A stretch of 7,979 nucleotides of DNA from Oscillospiraceae bacterium (GCA_017828835.1 JAGAEK010000163.1:1-7979), one strand, 5' to 3'. Shown: positions 1 through 6,964, counted from the stretch's first letter. Translations and numbers: made by a program. Notes: generated from the letters alone by a model not told the origin.

Positions 1-2168
1 GGAATTTCGAGGTGGTTCCCTTTGCGGACATCTCGTTCCTCCGCCCGCATACCGAGTCCGCCGGAACCTTTGATTTTTTCAAACTTGTATTTTGCTTCTT
101 TGGGATCGACGATCGCTTTATCATCGCCCTTGACCGCAAGGGTAAATTTAATTTCGCTGACCTGCCATTTCTTATCGAGATCGCCGACGTATTCTTTCTC
201 ATAAGCCTGAACATAGACGTATTTGACGTCTTTTTTCTTACCTTCGTCGCGCGACTGTATCGTCAAACCTTCAGGATACATATTCATCGTAAGCCAGCCG
301 TTTACGGGTTCTTTCTCACCCTCTACTTTCACACTGATCTCGATCTGATTCTCCTTCACTTTCGCAAACACGTCTTCATTATGTTCTTCCGGCGTGTTGT
401 TCTTAACGACAGCTTTATATACGTAACGCCATTTCGTTTCCTCAAACGTAACGTCGTATCCTTCGACTTTCTTGCAGCTTATGTCAGTCAGTGCGGGCGG
501 AGTCGTCGCATCCTCGATCATAAACAGCGCGGTATAGGTGAATTTGTCGCCCGGTATCGCGTCTATTCCGTAGTTACAGGTATAGAATTTTAACTGTCCG
601 CTTCCTTCCGGCTCCTCCTCCGCAAACCTCAGAGAAGGTCCGTCCACAATACGGAAGACGACCGTGTTATTGAACACGCCGCCCTCGCCCGTAAAGGTAA
701 ACGTGATACTTGCAGTATCTTTTTCGTAATTTTCCGGCACGCTGACAGTCGCTTCGCAGTACCTGCCGACAAGTGCGGCTCCGTGCACGGTCATTCCGTC
801 CGCGGATACGCTGATTTTTGCCGTCAGATCGTTCCTGTCGTGTTCCGCACCGAGTGCGTCGGTTTCAGCCATGCGCGCACGTATCACGGAAGGCTTTTCC
901 GCGCCTTTCCTTATTGCGTCTCCGAAATCCTTCTGAACGTACATTTTATAAGATTTCTTTTTACCGTCATCAGATCCGCCGGCTCCGCTCGCCGCCGTAC
1001 CGACTGCCGCACCGGCAATTGCCGCGCCGCCGCCGATCACACCGATCACGATCGCCGCGGGAACGGATACACCTTCATCTTCGCCGGCGTTGACGCGCGC
1101 GTGCGTCGTTACGCCTGCGCTGCTAAAGCCTTCGTATGTTATCGGCTCGTCGACTATGACTTCGGGCATCATACCGTACAGGGACGGCGCCATGGCGACC
1201 GTCGCCTGCCATTTCGCCATCATATCGTTATAAAGATCCACCACTTCTTTTTTGGGACTTACCAGGCCGATCTTGTAGCCGGTCAGCCGGTTGATCAGCA
1301 GATGATTTACGGTATATACGTCCGAAATTCCGGGGATACGGGTATAGTAGTAGTATTCATAGGTTTCCTGCGTCGTTTCGTACTTCAATTCCTCGATCAG
1401 CGTAGAACCGCCTTCGTGGTACTTGAATTTTTTAAAGGTTTCCTTGGGTGAATCGTCCCAGTAGCTGTGGTAGACAACAAGAATACTGTCTCCGCCGCCC
1501 CGGCGCTCCACGGTTATGGTCTCTCTCTCGTCTGTATTGGCCTCTTTTGCCTTATTCCATTTTTCATACTGTGTCTGCGCCGCATCCTCCATTGTGGGGG
1601 TGTTGCCGTATTTCATATGATATAGGGTGATATGCGGCGAATGTGCCACCACGTTGCCGTAAATATACGCTTCCGTTTCTCCCGGCTGAAGGCCCTTGTT
1701 CTCCCTGCTGAAATCCTCGTAGTAGTATTGATACTGATATTCTTCAATATAGTCGTCTAACATATTGTCTGTGACATCGTTGCGCCCGGCCGAGAAGTCC
1801 GCAACGTAATATCTGTACTTGCGGCCCGGCGTATACAGACTCGTATACGCTGACGGAAGCTTGTATTTCAAATGGACCTTCTGCTCAAACAGGCGATAGC
1901 CCGGTTTTTCCTTGGCGTCACGGGCGTTGAACAGATAGTAAAGTAAAAGCTTTTCGCCCGTATCCGTCACCTTGTCCGGATATGCGTCACCCCAGTAGAA
2001 GTCCAGTTCAAAGTTGTTGCGTGTTTCCGCTCTGACCTCGTAATTCGGATTGTTTATGAATTTATCGTAATTGAAAATATCCGCCGCAAAGGGAACGACC
2101 ACAAAGTAGGAAGCGATCATCAGCGCCGCGAACGCGCCGCACAAAAACTTCATTACTCTATTTATCAT
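1..2168 (-). CDS. Large secreted or membrane-anchored beta-rich protein, C-terminus beyond window (partial)
   Basis: The frame stays open from the ATG at 2168 to the left edge, giving at least 722 residues with no stop. The start is supported by a 4-base ATGA overlap with the upstream zinc-ribbon gene and a modest purine-rich site (AAAGGGGG, 2179-2186) 10 nt before it. Residues 7-27 are hydrophobic after Arg4/Lys7 and end in VPFAAD, so they are a signal peptide or signal anchor. Residues about 30-365 are rich in Tyr and charged residues, with Tyr clusters such as EYYYY. Residues 369-395 form a Gly/Ala-rich hydrophobic stretch (glycine-zipper-like), followed by GGSDDGKKK. The rest alternates beta-type stretches that look like two or three Ig-like or carbohydrate-binding-like modules. 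I recognise a pattern shared with unnamed clostridial surface proteins but no named family. No sortase motif lies within the window. The function is unknown; a cell-envelope role is inferred. Confidence 0.85.
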   Translation of the reverse strand, partial: MINRVMKFLCGAFAALMIASYFVVVPFAADIFNYDKFINNPNYEVRAETRNNFELDFYWGDAYPDKVTDTGEKLLLYYLFNARDAKEKPGYRLFEQKVHLKYKLPSAYTSLYTPGRKYRYYVADFSAGRNDVTDNMLDDYIEEYQYQYYYEDFSRENKGLQPGETEAYIYGNVVAHSPHITLYHMKYGNTPTMEDAAQTQYEKWNKAKEANTDERETITVERRGGGDSILVVYHSYWDDSPKETFKKFKYHEGGSTLIEELKYETTQETYEYYYYTRIPGISDVYTVNHLLINRLTGYKIGLVSPKKEVVDLYNDMMAKWQATVAMAPSLYGMMPEVIVDEPITYEGFSSAGVTTHARVNAGEDEGVSVPAAIVIGVIGGGAAIAGAAVGTAASGAGGSDDGKKKSYKMYVQKDFGDAIRKGAEKPSVIRARMAETDALGAEHDRNDLTAKISVSADGMTVHGAALVGRYCEATVSVPENYEKDTASITFTFTGEGGVFNNTVVFRIVDGPSLRFAEEEPEGSGQLKFYTCNYGIDAIPGDKFTYTALFMIEDATTPPALTDISCKKVEGYDVTFEETKWRYVYKAVVKNNTPEEHNEDVFAKVKENQIEISVKVEGEKEPVNGWLTMNMYPEGLTIQSRDEGKKKDVKYVYVQAYEKEYVGDLDKKWQVSEIKFTLAVKGDDKAIVDPKEAKYKFEKIKGSGGLGMRAEERDVRKGNHLEI

Positions 2169-3181
2169 TGTTCTTTCGCCCCCTTTCCGAATTTAACGAC
2201 GCCTACGGTCTGAAGTACCATCATGACCGCACCGCCTACAACAAGCACCGCTCCGATGATTATAATTATAAGCTTTATGCCGATCAATCCGATAAACGCC
2301 GCTGCCGTAAATCCGACAGCAAGTCCGCGTATCAGCCCCTCAACGCCCGGTCCGGATTTTGATTTGCCTTTTGACGTGAAAGAGCTGAGCAGCTGTTTCA
2401 AAAAGCCGTTGTTCAGCGCGGCTCTCGCGGCAAGAAAAGCCGCCGCTATACCACCCATAAACGCCATACGCGTCGCGCCGCCCGAGATAAACAGATAAAG
2501 CAGCATCGCCGCTCCGATCCCGGTCATATACGCCCAAAGCGTATCGTTCGAAAAGCCCGCTATACTTTTCAGAGTATCACCTAACGAACGTTTACCTCCG
2601 GATTTTGTCCGTGTGAGCAATCCTATCAGAGATACAACGGCTCCGGCAAACAGCCCTTTCCCGATAATACCTCCTATCGCCCCTATAACGCCTCCGCTCA
2701 TACCTCCGTTTGCAAAGGTCAGAAACGACAGGATACGTGTCGGGAGCGGGTTGATCCCGCACGCTTGCAGAATATTTAAAACAAGCCATACGACCGCCAA
2801 TATTATCGCCGGAATAAGCCGCTTGGGATCCTTAAACGCCGATCCGATCGAAGAAAAGAAACTTTTGACGCTTGACGCGATAACTTTCGCCGGTCCGGGT
2901 ATTACGCTTGATGCAACTCCCGAAACGTTTCCCCCGAATGATCCGAGTACCGCCTCACCCGAAACGTTTGACGCCGTAAAGTTAAACTTTTGAGGTTCGG
3001 ATTTTGCCGGAACAACTGCGTTTTTCTCTTTCGCAGTTTTTTCCGTTTGCTGTTCCTTCGGCCGTTCCTGTGGGCTTTGCTGCGTTATTTGCCGATCCGC
3101 GGCGCCTTTTACCGGATTTCCGCATTTCGGACAGAACTTCGCATTGTCCGGTATCTTGGTCCCGCACTTTGAACAAAACAT
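2165..3181 (-). CDS. Zinc-ribbon domain polytopic membrane protein
   Basis: This is a 338-residue protein. Residues 3-20 form a zinc ribbon with two CxxC knuckles (Cys3/Cys6 and Cys17/Cys20), typical of the short N-terminal ribbons on many Bacillota membrane proteins. A polar Gln/Glu/Lys-rich linker (about 25-65) and a Gly/Ser-rich region (about 70-118) follow. Hydrophobic segments lie at about 122-141, 162-190 (very Gly-rich), 215-233, 238-256, 284-301 and 303-323, so five or six membrane spans are likely. The start is firm: AAGGAGGA (3188-3195) sits 6 nt before the ATG. The gene is first in a two-gene operon and its TGA overlaps the ATG of the large secreted protein, which suggests translational coupling and a joint role. 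The ribbon should be cytoplasmic, because it precedes the first span. I do not recognise the membrane domain, and transport, sensing or scaffold roles are all possible. Confidence 0.88.
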   Translation of the reverse strand: MFCSKCGTKIPDNAKFCPKCGNPVKGAADRQITQQSPQERPKEQQTEKTAKEKNAVVPAKSEPQKFNFTASNVSGEAVLGSFGGNVSGVASSVIPGPAKVIASSVKSFFSSIGSAFKDPKRLIPAIILAVVWLVLNILQACGINPLPTRILSFLTFANGGMSGGVIGAIGGIIGKGLFAGAVVSLIGLLTRTKSGGKRSLGDTLKSIAGFSNDTLWAYMTGIGAAMLLYLFISGGATRMAFMGGIAAAFLAARAALNNGFLKQLLSSFTSKGKSKSGPGVEGLIRGLAVGFTAAAFIGLIGIKLIIIIIGAVLVVGGAVMMVLQTVGVVKFGKGAKEQ

Positions 3182-3201
3182 TTGGACTCCTCCTTAAGAG
3201 T

Positions 3202-3247
3202 ATTATAGTCTAAATTATATTATACTGATACCTATTACTTACTACAA
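3202..3247 (-). promoter_or_regulatory. Promoter for the zinc-ribbon/large-protein operon
   Basis: On the minus strand, TTGTAG (3242-3247) and TATAAT (3219-3224) are separated by 17 nt. Two more perfect TATAAT boxes follow at 3214-3219 and 3202-3207. The 3219-3224 box would start the transcript near 3212 and leave a leader of about 31 nt containing the full Shine-Dalgarno site. The 3202-3207 box lies too close to the ribosome site to be useful. The -35 is weak (3 of 6), so an activator or other help is possible. This is consensus matching only. Confidence 0.6.
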
Positions 3248-3249
3248 TA

Positions 3250-3286
3250 TTTGCCTCGAAATTGTCAATGACATTTTTTAGGCAAA
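3250..3286. promoter_or_regulatory. 37-bp imperfect palindrome, probable operator between divergent promoters
   Basis: The site is a dyad centred on base 3268. Its outer arms are TTTGCCT (3250-3256) and AGGCAAA (3280-3286), and its inner arms are TGTCA (3263-3267) and TGACA (3269-3273). AAA (3259-3261) and TTT (3275-3277) also pair, so 15 of 18 arm positions are complementary. It begins 3 bp from the minus-strand -35 box (3242-3247) and ends 4 bp before the plus-strand -35 box (3291-3296). It lies upstream of both predicted transcription starts, which favours a DNA-level operator over an RNA hairpin. The adjacent tandem-HTH regulator is the obvious candidate binder, and the nested pairs of half-sites would suit a dimer with two HTH domains per subunit. 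Confidence 0.65.
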
Positions 3287-3290
3287 AATC

Positions 3291-3319
3291 TTGATTTATT
3301 TCAAATTATATGCTATACT
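3291..3319 (+). promoter_or_regulatory. Extended -10 promoter for the tandem-HTH regulator
   Basis: TTGATT (3291-3296), a 17-nt spacer and TATACT (3314-3319) preceded by TGC (an extended -10, 3311-3313) make a good sigma-A-type promoter. Transcription would start near 3326, giving a leader of about 23 nt before the chosen ATG at 3349. The -10 box overlaps an in-frame upstream ATG at 3310, which argues that this earlier ATG is not used. Confidence 0.7.
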
Positions 3320-3337
3320 TTGCCATAAAATCAGTGT

Positions 3338-3341
3338 GGAG
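3338..3341 (+). promoter_or_regulatory. Ribosome binding site that decides the regulator start
   Basis: GGAG lies 7 nt before the ATG at 3349. The alternative in-frame ATG at 3310 has no purine-rich site and falls upstream of the predicted transcription start, so the downstream start is preferred. Confidence 0.6.
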
Positions 3342-3348
3342 AATCTTT

Positions 3349-5166
3349 ATGTTTTGTGATCGAGTTAAAATATTGACAACCAAACTCGGTATCGGGTCTG
3401 CCGACATAGCACGATACGCAAGCTGTGATCAATCGCATATCAGCCGTATGCTCAGCGGTGCCAGAGTACCGAAAAGCGGCGGTAAAGCCGCGTGGACTCT
3501 TGTCAACGGTTTATATCTTTGTGTTGACGACAACGGAAAAACCGACCCTCTCTGTAATTTGATCTCGTGCAGCGACCGGGGGTCTGCCGAAATCGTCAAA
3601 ACGCAAATCATGTCCTGGCTTTACGAAGGAGAAAAAGCGGCAATAAAAAGCCCGGTTCCTCCGCAGGGAAAAAAGCCTTATCGCGCTTTCGGAGAAAAAC
3701 TCGGTGTCGTTATGGAACTGACGGGTCTTTCAAACATTCGCCTCGGAAAAACCTTGAACATAGATCCGTCGTATATCAGCCGATTCCGCAACGGTTTCCG
3801 TTCACCAAAATCAAATTCCAAAATGATGGCTGATATTTGCTTATCATTGCTTGAAAGGGTATACGATCAGGGAAAACAGCCGGCACTTGCAAAGTTGATC
3901 GGTGTTTCAGCGGACGAACTGAACGACAGAGAAAAAGCCTTCGATTCGTTATACCGCTGGTTTTTCAATTCCGATAATAAGGACAGTACGCCTTTCGTTC
4001 AGATCATTATCGATCAGATCGGATCGTTTCCCTCCGATTTAAAGCGTCCGTTACTCTCTTTTGAAGAAGCCGCGGATACAACCTCTCTGAAAGATTCTTC
4101 TCAGATTTATTACGGTACGGACGGACTTCGCCGTGCGGTCTTGCGTTTTCTCGGAAACGTTATATACCGTGGTGAGAAAGAGCTTTTTTTATATTCCGAT
4201 CAGAATATGGACTGGATGGTTTCCGACCCGCTTTTCCTGGCAAAATGGACAAGTCTGATGGTACGTTGTGTTTCCGACGAAATAAAAATCAATATCATTC
4301 ACAATATAAACCGTGACCTTTCAGAAATGGCTGACGCAATCAAAAGCTGGATACCTCTCTATCCCTCGGGTATGATCAGATCTTATTATCACAAAACTCC
4401 GAACAGATCGAAATTTTCGACGACACTTTTTCTCTGTCCGGGATACGCTTGTATTTCAGGGTGCAACGCCGCCGGTTCGGAAAACAGTTCCGGAATGTAC
4501 CGCTATGATACCGAAAAACAGATCCTGAAAGCGCACGAAGCGACCTATCGTGAACTTCTCGCAGGCTCCGGAGAACTCATACATACCTATAAGACCGCTA
4601 ACGCAGAATTTGTTGACGAAACAGACAATTTCGGCCTTTCCGTTCTCGGTAATACGCTTTCTCTTGCCACAATGCCCGAGAAAACGCTGATGTCCGTATT
4701 GGAGCGAATAGCCGTTGATAAAAATGTAAAAGCTCGTATACTTGAAGAAAGAAAGCATTTCTTCTCCGTTTTTCGTCATAAGGCAGAATCCTGTTTTATG
4801 CACGAGTATATACCTATCCCAAACGACGAAGCTCTGTTTAACAAACAGATTCCGATCGACATACCCGGTGTTGCCGCAACGTATACTCCGACCGAATACA
4901 CAGAACATATTCAGAACATTATCTCGCTGTCCGACGCATATCCGAATTATCGCTTTTTCGTGATCCCGGAGGTACCGTTCGAAAATATCAAACTGCTGAT
5001 CACCGACCGTTCTGTAGCCGCAGTCAGACTTAAGCCGCCTTACCTCACGATCCGTTTCGAACACCCGGATCTTTGCCGCGCGTTCGTAACGTACGCCGAA
5101 CGCATACGTGAACAGTATAAGCAAGATCGTCTTTCAACAAAAAGACTGCTGGAACGTTTTTTGTAA
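3349..5166 (+). CDS. Tandem helix-turn-helix transcriptional regulator with large C-terminal domain
   Basis: The protein has 605 residues from the ATG at 3349; an in-frame ATG at 3310 would add 13 residues but lies inside the promoter. Two XRE-like HTH units are visible. Residues about 5-42 contain the recognition-helix pattern QSHISRMLSGARVPK. Residues about 115-154 repeat it as PSYISRFRNGFRSPK. From about 257 there is a large domain with SDQNMDWM (283-290), an IIHNINRDLSEM motif (316-327) and IPLYPSGMIRSYY (335-347). I recall this combination from unnamed clostridial XRE regulators. It has no catalytic phospholipase-type HKD pair and no membrane span, so it is probably a cytoplasmic sensor or oligomerisation domain. 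The gene is divergent from the zinc-ribbon operon across a palindrome and is followed by the 273-residue membrane protein and the MscS gene with no visible terminator. DNA binding is well supported, but ligand and targets are unknown. Confidence 0.85.
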   Translation: MFCDRVKILTTKLGIGSADIARYASCDQSHISRMLSGARVPKSGGKAAWTLVNGLYLCVDDNGKTDPLCNLISCSDRGSAEIVKTQIMSWLYEGEKAAIKSPVPPQGKKPYRAFGEKLGVVMELTGLSNIRLGKTLNIDPSYISRFRNGFRSPKSNSKMMADICLSLLERVYDQGKQPALAKLIGVSADELNDREKAFDSLYRWFFNSDNKDSTPFVQIIIDQIGSFPSDLKRPLLSFEEAADTTSLKDSSQIYYGTDGLRRAVLRFLGNVIYRGEKELFLYSDQNMDWMVSDPLFLAKWTSLMVRCVSDEIKINIIHNINRDLSEMADAIKSWIPLYPSGMIRSYYHKTPNRSKFSTTLFLCPGYACISGCNAAGSENSSGMYRYDTEKQILKAHEATYRELLAGSGELIHTYKTANAEFVDETDNFGLSVLGNTLSLATMPEKTLMSVLERIAVDKNVKARILEERKHFFSVFRHKAESCFMHEYIPIPNDEALFNKQIPIDIPGVAATYTPTEYTEHIQNIISLSDAYPNYRFFVIPEVPFENIKLLITDRSVAAVRLKPPYLTIRFEHPDLCRAFVTYAERIREQYKQDRLSTKRLLERFL

Positions 5167-5183
5167 TAACTTCAACAGAAAAA

Positions 5184-5192
5184 TGATATAAT
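5184..5192 (+). promoter_or_regulatory. Extended -10 promoter element before the single-pass protein gene
   Basis: TGA followed by TATAAT (5187-5192) makes a perfect extended -10 just after the regulator's stop codon. The best -35 candidate, TTGTAA (5161-5166), has a spacing of 20 nt, which is too long, so the element would depend on the extended -10. A start near 5199 would leave only about 14 nt of leader. The downstream genes may therefore have their own promoter in addition to read-through from the regulator. Confidence 0.45.
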
Positions 5193-5212
5193 AAAACCGA
5201 CAAAGGAGGATG

Positions 5213-6034
5213 ATGCTTACGGAAGAATTCAAATCCGTTAAAACGGAAGTCTGCCGGCACGAATACGTTCCGCCGTCCGAGCCTCACCATAAACGGCATA
5301 AAATAAAATCGATCTCTTCCGCTTTTCTCAGCGCAGTGATCGCTATGACCGTCTTTTTATCAGGTTCTCCCGCAAAACGTTATTTGCCCGAAGACGCGAC
5401 CTCGACCGTCTATTTCCTCAGTGCAGGCTCGGAATCGATGCTTTGGATACCTGCTTATGAATGTGAAGGATTGTCTTCTTTTGAAATTGAGGTATACGAC
5501 GATCAGCTGCCGCAGGTCAGTATGACCGAAACCTTTTCAAAAGACCAAATCAATGAAAACGGTACCTGCGTCGAACTTGATACCTATTCCTTGCTGGAAA
5601 AACACTTTTCATTGTACGAACAAAAAAATCTTTCCCCGTCTTGGTACTTATTCGTTCGACTGAAATATGCGGACGGCAGCGAATCAGCGGCAATCAGTGA
5701 ACTCATCGCGTTTCCCTGCACGTCCTGGATCTATTCATCGGCAGACTCCGTAAATCTTCAAATCTACACCATGTCCGCCGACGATTTCAGTCCAAACGTG
5801 CTGCTGACCTCTGACCACAGCAAAGCACACGGTGAGACCTTGACCGTATGGGCGCAAGGAGCCGATCTCACCTCTCCGAACGTCGAAAACGTCAAAGACG
5901 ACTTCGGCAACGTTTCAATAACCGTTCCGAAATCGGAAATAAACGGCAAAATAACCGTAACCGTCGGGATCGAGATCCCGGGTACCGATGAAATAGTCTT
6001 ACGTCGGCAGACCGTCGATCTGTCAGAACAATAA
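5213..6034 (+). CDS. Single-pass membrane protein with extracytoplasmic beta-rich domain, unknown function
   Basis: The protein has 273 residues from the ATG at 5213. A second ATG at 5210 directly abuts the Shine-Dalgarno run GGAGG (5205-5209) with no spacer, so the later start is preferred; even that has only 3 nt after GGAGG. The N-terminal 32 residues are cytoplasmic in character and rich in His and basic residues (EPHHKRHKIK). One hydrophobic segment (about 33-51) should anchor the protein N-in/C-out. The remaining 220 residues are soluble, with alternating beta-type stretches and few cysteines, such as the C-terminal GKITVTVGIEIPG. I recognise no family. Its stop is 17 nt before the MscS start, with that gene's ribosome site in the gap, so the two are very probably cotranscribed. 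An envelope or channel-accessory role is only inferred from that pairing. Confidence 0.82.
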   Translation: MLTEEFKSVKTEVCRHEYVPPSEPHHKRHKIKSISSAFLSAVIAMTVFLSGSPAKRYLPEDATSTVYFLSAGSESMLWIPAYECEGLSSFEIEVYDDQLPQVSMTETFSKDQINENGTCVELDTYSLLEKHFSLYEQKNLSPSWYLFVRLKYADGSESAAISELIAFPCTSWIYSSADSVNLQIYTMSADDFSPNVLLTSDHSKAHGETLTVWAQGADLTSPNVENVKDDFGNVSITVPKSEINGKITVTVGIEIPGTDEIVLRRQTVDLSEQ

Positions 6035-6051
6035 TAAAGGAGATTACCGCA

Positions 6052-6900
6052 ATGAAAAAAATCATCAAACATATAATCGGACTCGTAATAAGCATCGCAA
6101 TTTGCGTCCTCGGATGTCTGTTTGCGAAAACGCCGAAAATCGTCTCTATCACTTTTTCCGCCATAAGGCTCGGCGCGATCTGGATCGCCTACTATCTGCT
6201 ACTTATCGTTTTCCAATTATTGGCAAAAAGGAACAACCGTTCCGCAACGATATCATCGCTCGTACACAGTCTCTCCTCCTACGCGGTCGCACTGTTCAGC
6301 GTATATTTCGTTTTACGCGCTTTCGGCGTTGATCTGACCGCGGCACTTGCCGGCGTCGGAGTGTTGACTCTTATAATCGGTTTCGGCGCACAGTCTCTCA
6401 TTGAAGACGTCCTTACCGGAATATTTCTGATTGCCGAAGGAAAAATCGCCATCGGAGATATACTTATGATCGATGATTTCCGCGGCGCCGTCGTCGACAT
6501 CAGCGTACGCACTACGACGATCGAAGATGCCGGCGGAAATCGCAAGACCGTCAATAATTCCGACATACGCAATTTTCAGAACCGTTCTCAAACCGATTCC
6601 ATTGCGGTTTCACTTATCAGCATAACCTACGAAGCGGACTTGCGTAAAGTCGAAGATATCATTGCGAAAACTTTGCCCGACGTCTACGAACGCAACAGCG
6701 ACGTTTTTCTCTCCGAACCGAAATATCTCGGCGTCGATACTCTTGCCGAAAGCGGGATCACTTTGAAATTTATCGTTCCAACCGAAGAGAAAAATATATT
6801 TACCGCGCAGCGTCGACTCAACCGTGAACTTCGCCTGCTTTTCGCCGACAACGGGATCAACATTCCGTTCCCGCAGATCACCGTCCACAACGCAAACTGA
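6052..6900 (+). CDS. MscS-family small-conductance mechanosensitive ion channel
   Basis: The protein has 282 residues, close to the roughly 286 of E. coli MscS. It opens when membrane tension rises and releases solutes during hypo-osmotic shock; the family acts as a homoheptamer in the cytoplasmic membrane. Hydrophobic segments lie at about 5-25, 33-57 and 68-90, followed by the pore helix at about 96-127 with the hallmark LIIGFGAQSLIEDVLTGIF. The cytoplasmic beta domain begins at about 134 (IGDILMIDDFRGAVVDI, then RTTTIEDAGG and the NNSDIRNFQNRS region). The alpha/beta domain ends in the typical IPFPQITVH near the C-terminus. The IGFGAQ form of the pore helix resembles the YkuT-like Gram-positive branch more than E. 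coli MscS. By eye, Leu107 and Phe111 would occupy the hydrophobic gate positions. AAAGGAG (6036-6042) sits 9 nt before the ATG. Operonic with the single-pass protein upstream. Confidence 0.95.
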   Translation: MKKIIKHIIGLVISIAICVLGCLFAKTPKIVSITFSAIRLGAIWIAYYLLLIVFQLLAKRNNRSATISSLVHSLSSYAVALFSVYFVLRAFGVDLTAALAGVGVLTLIIGFGAQSLIEDVLTGIFLIAEGKIAIGDILMIDDFRGAVVDISVRTTTIEDAGGNRKTVNNSDIRNFQNRSQTDSIAVSLISITYEADLRKVEDIIAKTLPDVYERNSDVFLSEPKYLGVDTLAESGITLKFIVPTEEKNIFTAQRRLNRELRLLFADNGINIPFPQITVHNAN

Positions 6901-6927
6901 TTTTTCCTTTATTTGACAGGCACAATA

Positions 6928-6955
6928 TTGACTTTTTATTGATTTGTATTATAAT
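6928..6955 (+). promoter_or_regulatory. Promoter for the aquaporin gene
   Basis: TTGACT (6928-6933) and TATAAT (6950-6955) are separated by 16 nt, giving a start near 6962 and a leader of about 26 nt that holds TGGGAGG (6973-6979) 8 nt before the ATG. A perfect TTGACA at 6913-6918 lies further upstream without a matching -10. No terminator is visible between the MscS stop and this site, so read-through from the channel gene is also possible. Confidence 0.65.
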
Positions 6956-6964
6956 AAAATCAAT
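6938..6964. repeat. 8-bp inverted repeat flanking the aquaporin -10 box
   Basis: ATTGATTT (6938-6945) and AAATCAAT (6957-6964) are perfect inverted copies separated by 11 bp. The spacer contains the TATAAT box. The placement would suit a repressor site, but the sequence is very AT-rich and chance is a serious alternative. Confidence 0.35.

Noticed and set aside
369..395. CRISPR, tRNA or riboswitch signatures anywhere in the window
   Set aside because: No regularly spaced repeats, cloverleaf or conserved leader motif was seen. All spacers are short (167 bp at most) and are explained by promoters, the operator or the terminator. The coordinates here are only a placeholder.
783..1451. Long plus-strand open frame of 222 codons
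   Set aside because: It lies antisense to the continuous coding frame of the large secreted protein, has no ribosome site, and its translation is rich in Arg/His/Cys with no recognisable domain, as expected of a shadow frame.
3202..3224. AT-rich run with three TATAAT copies considered as a repeat element
   Set aside because: The copies are irregularly spaced short promoter-like boxes in an AT-rich leader, better explained as overlapping -10 elements than a repeat array.
4456..5124. Long minus-strand open frame of 222 codons inside the regulator gene
   Set aside because: It is antisense to the well-supported regulator, with no ribosome site or family signature.
5965..5980. Perfect hairpin CGGGATC-GA-GATCCCG
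   Set aside because: It lies inside the coding sequence of the single-pass protein, encodes an ordinary beta strand (VGIEIPG) and has no T-run, so chance is the best explanation.
6913..6918. Perfect TTGACA box upstream of the aquaporin
   Set aside because: No -10 box lies 16-18 nt downstream; the TTGACT at 6928 pairs properly with TATAAT.
6901..6927. Possible terminator after the MscS gene (T-rich tract)
   Set aside because: No stem precedes the T-rich stretch, so an intrinsic terminator is not supported.
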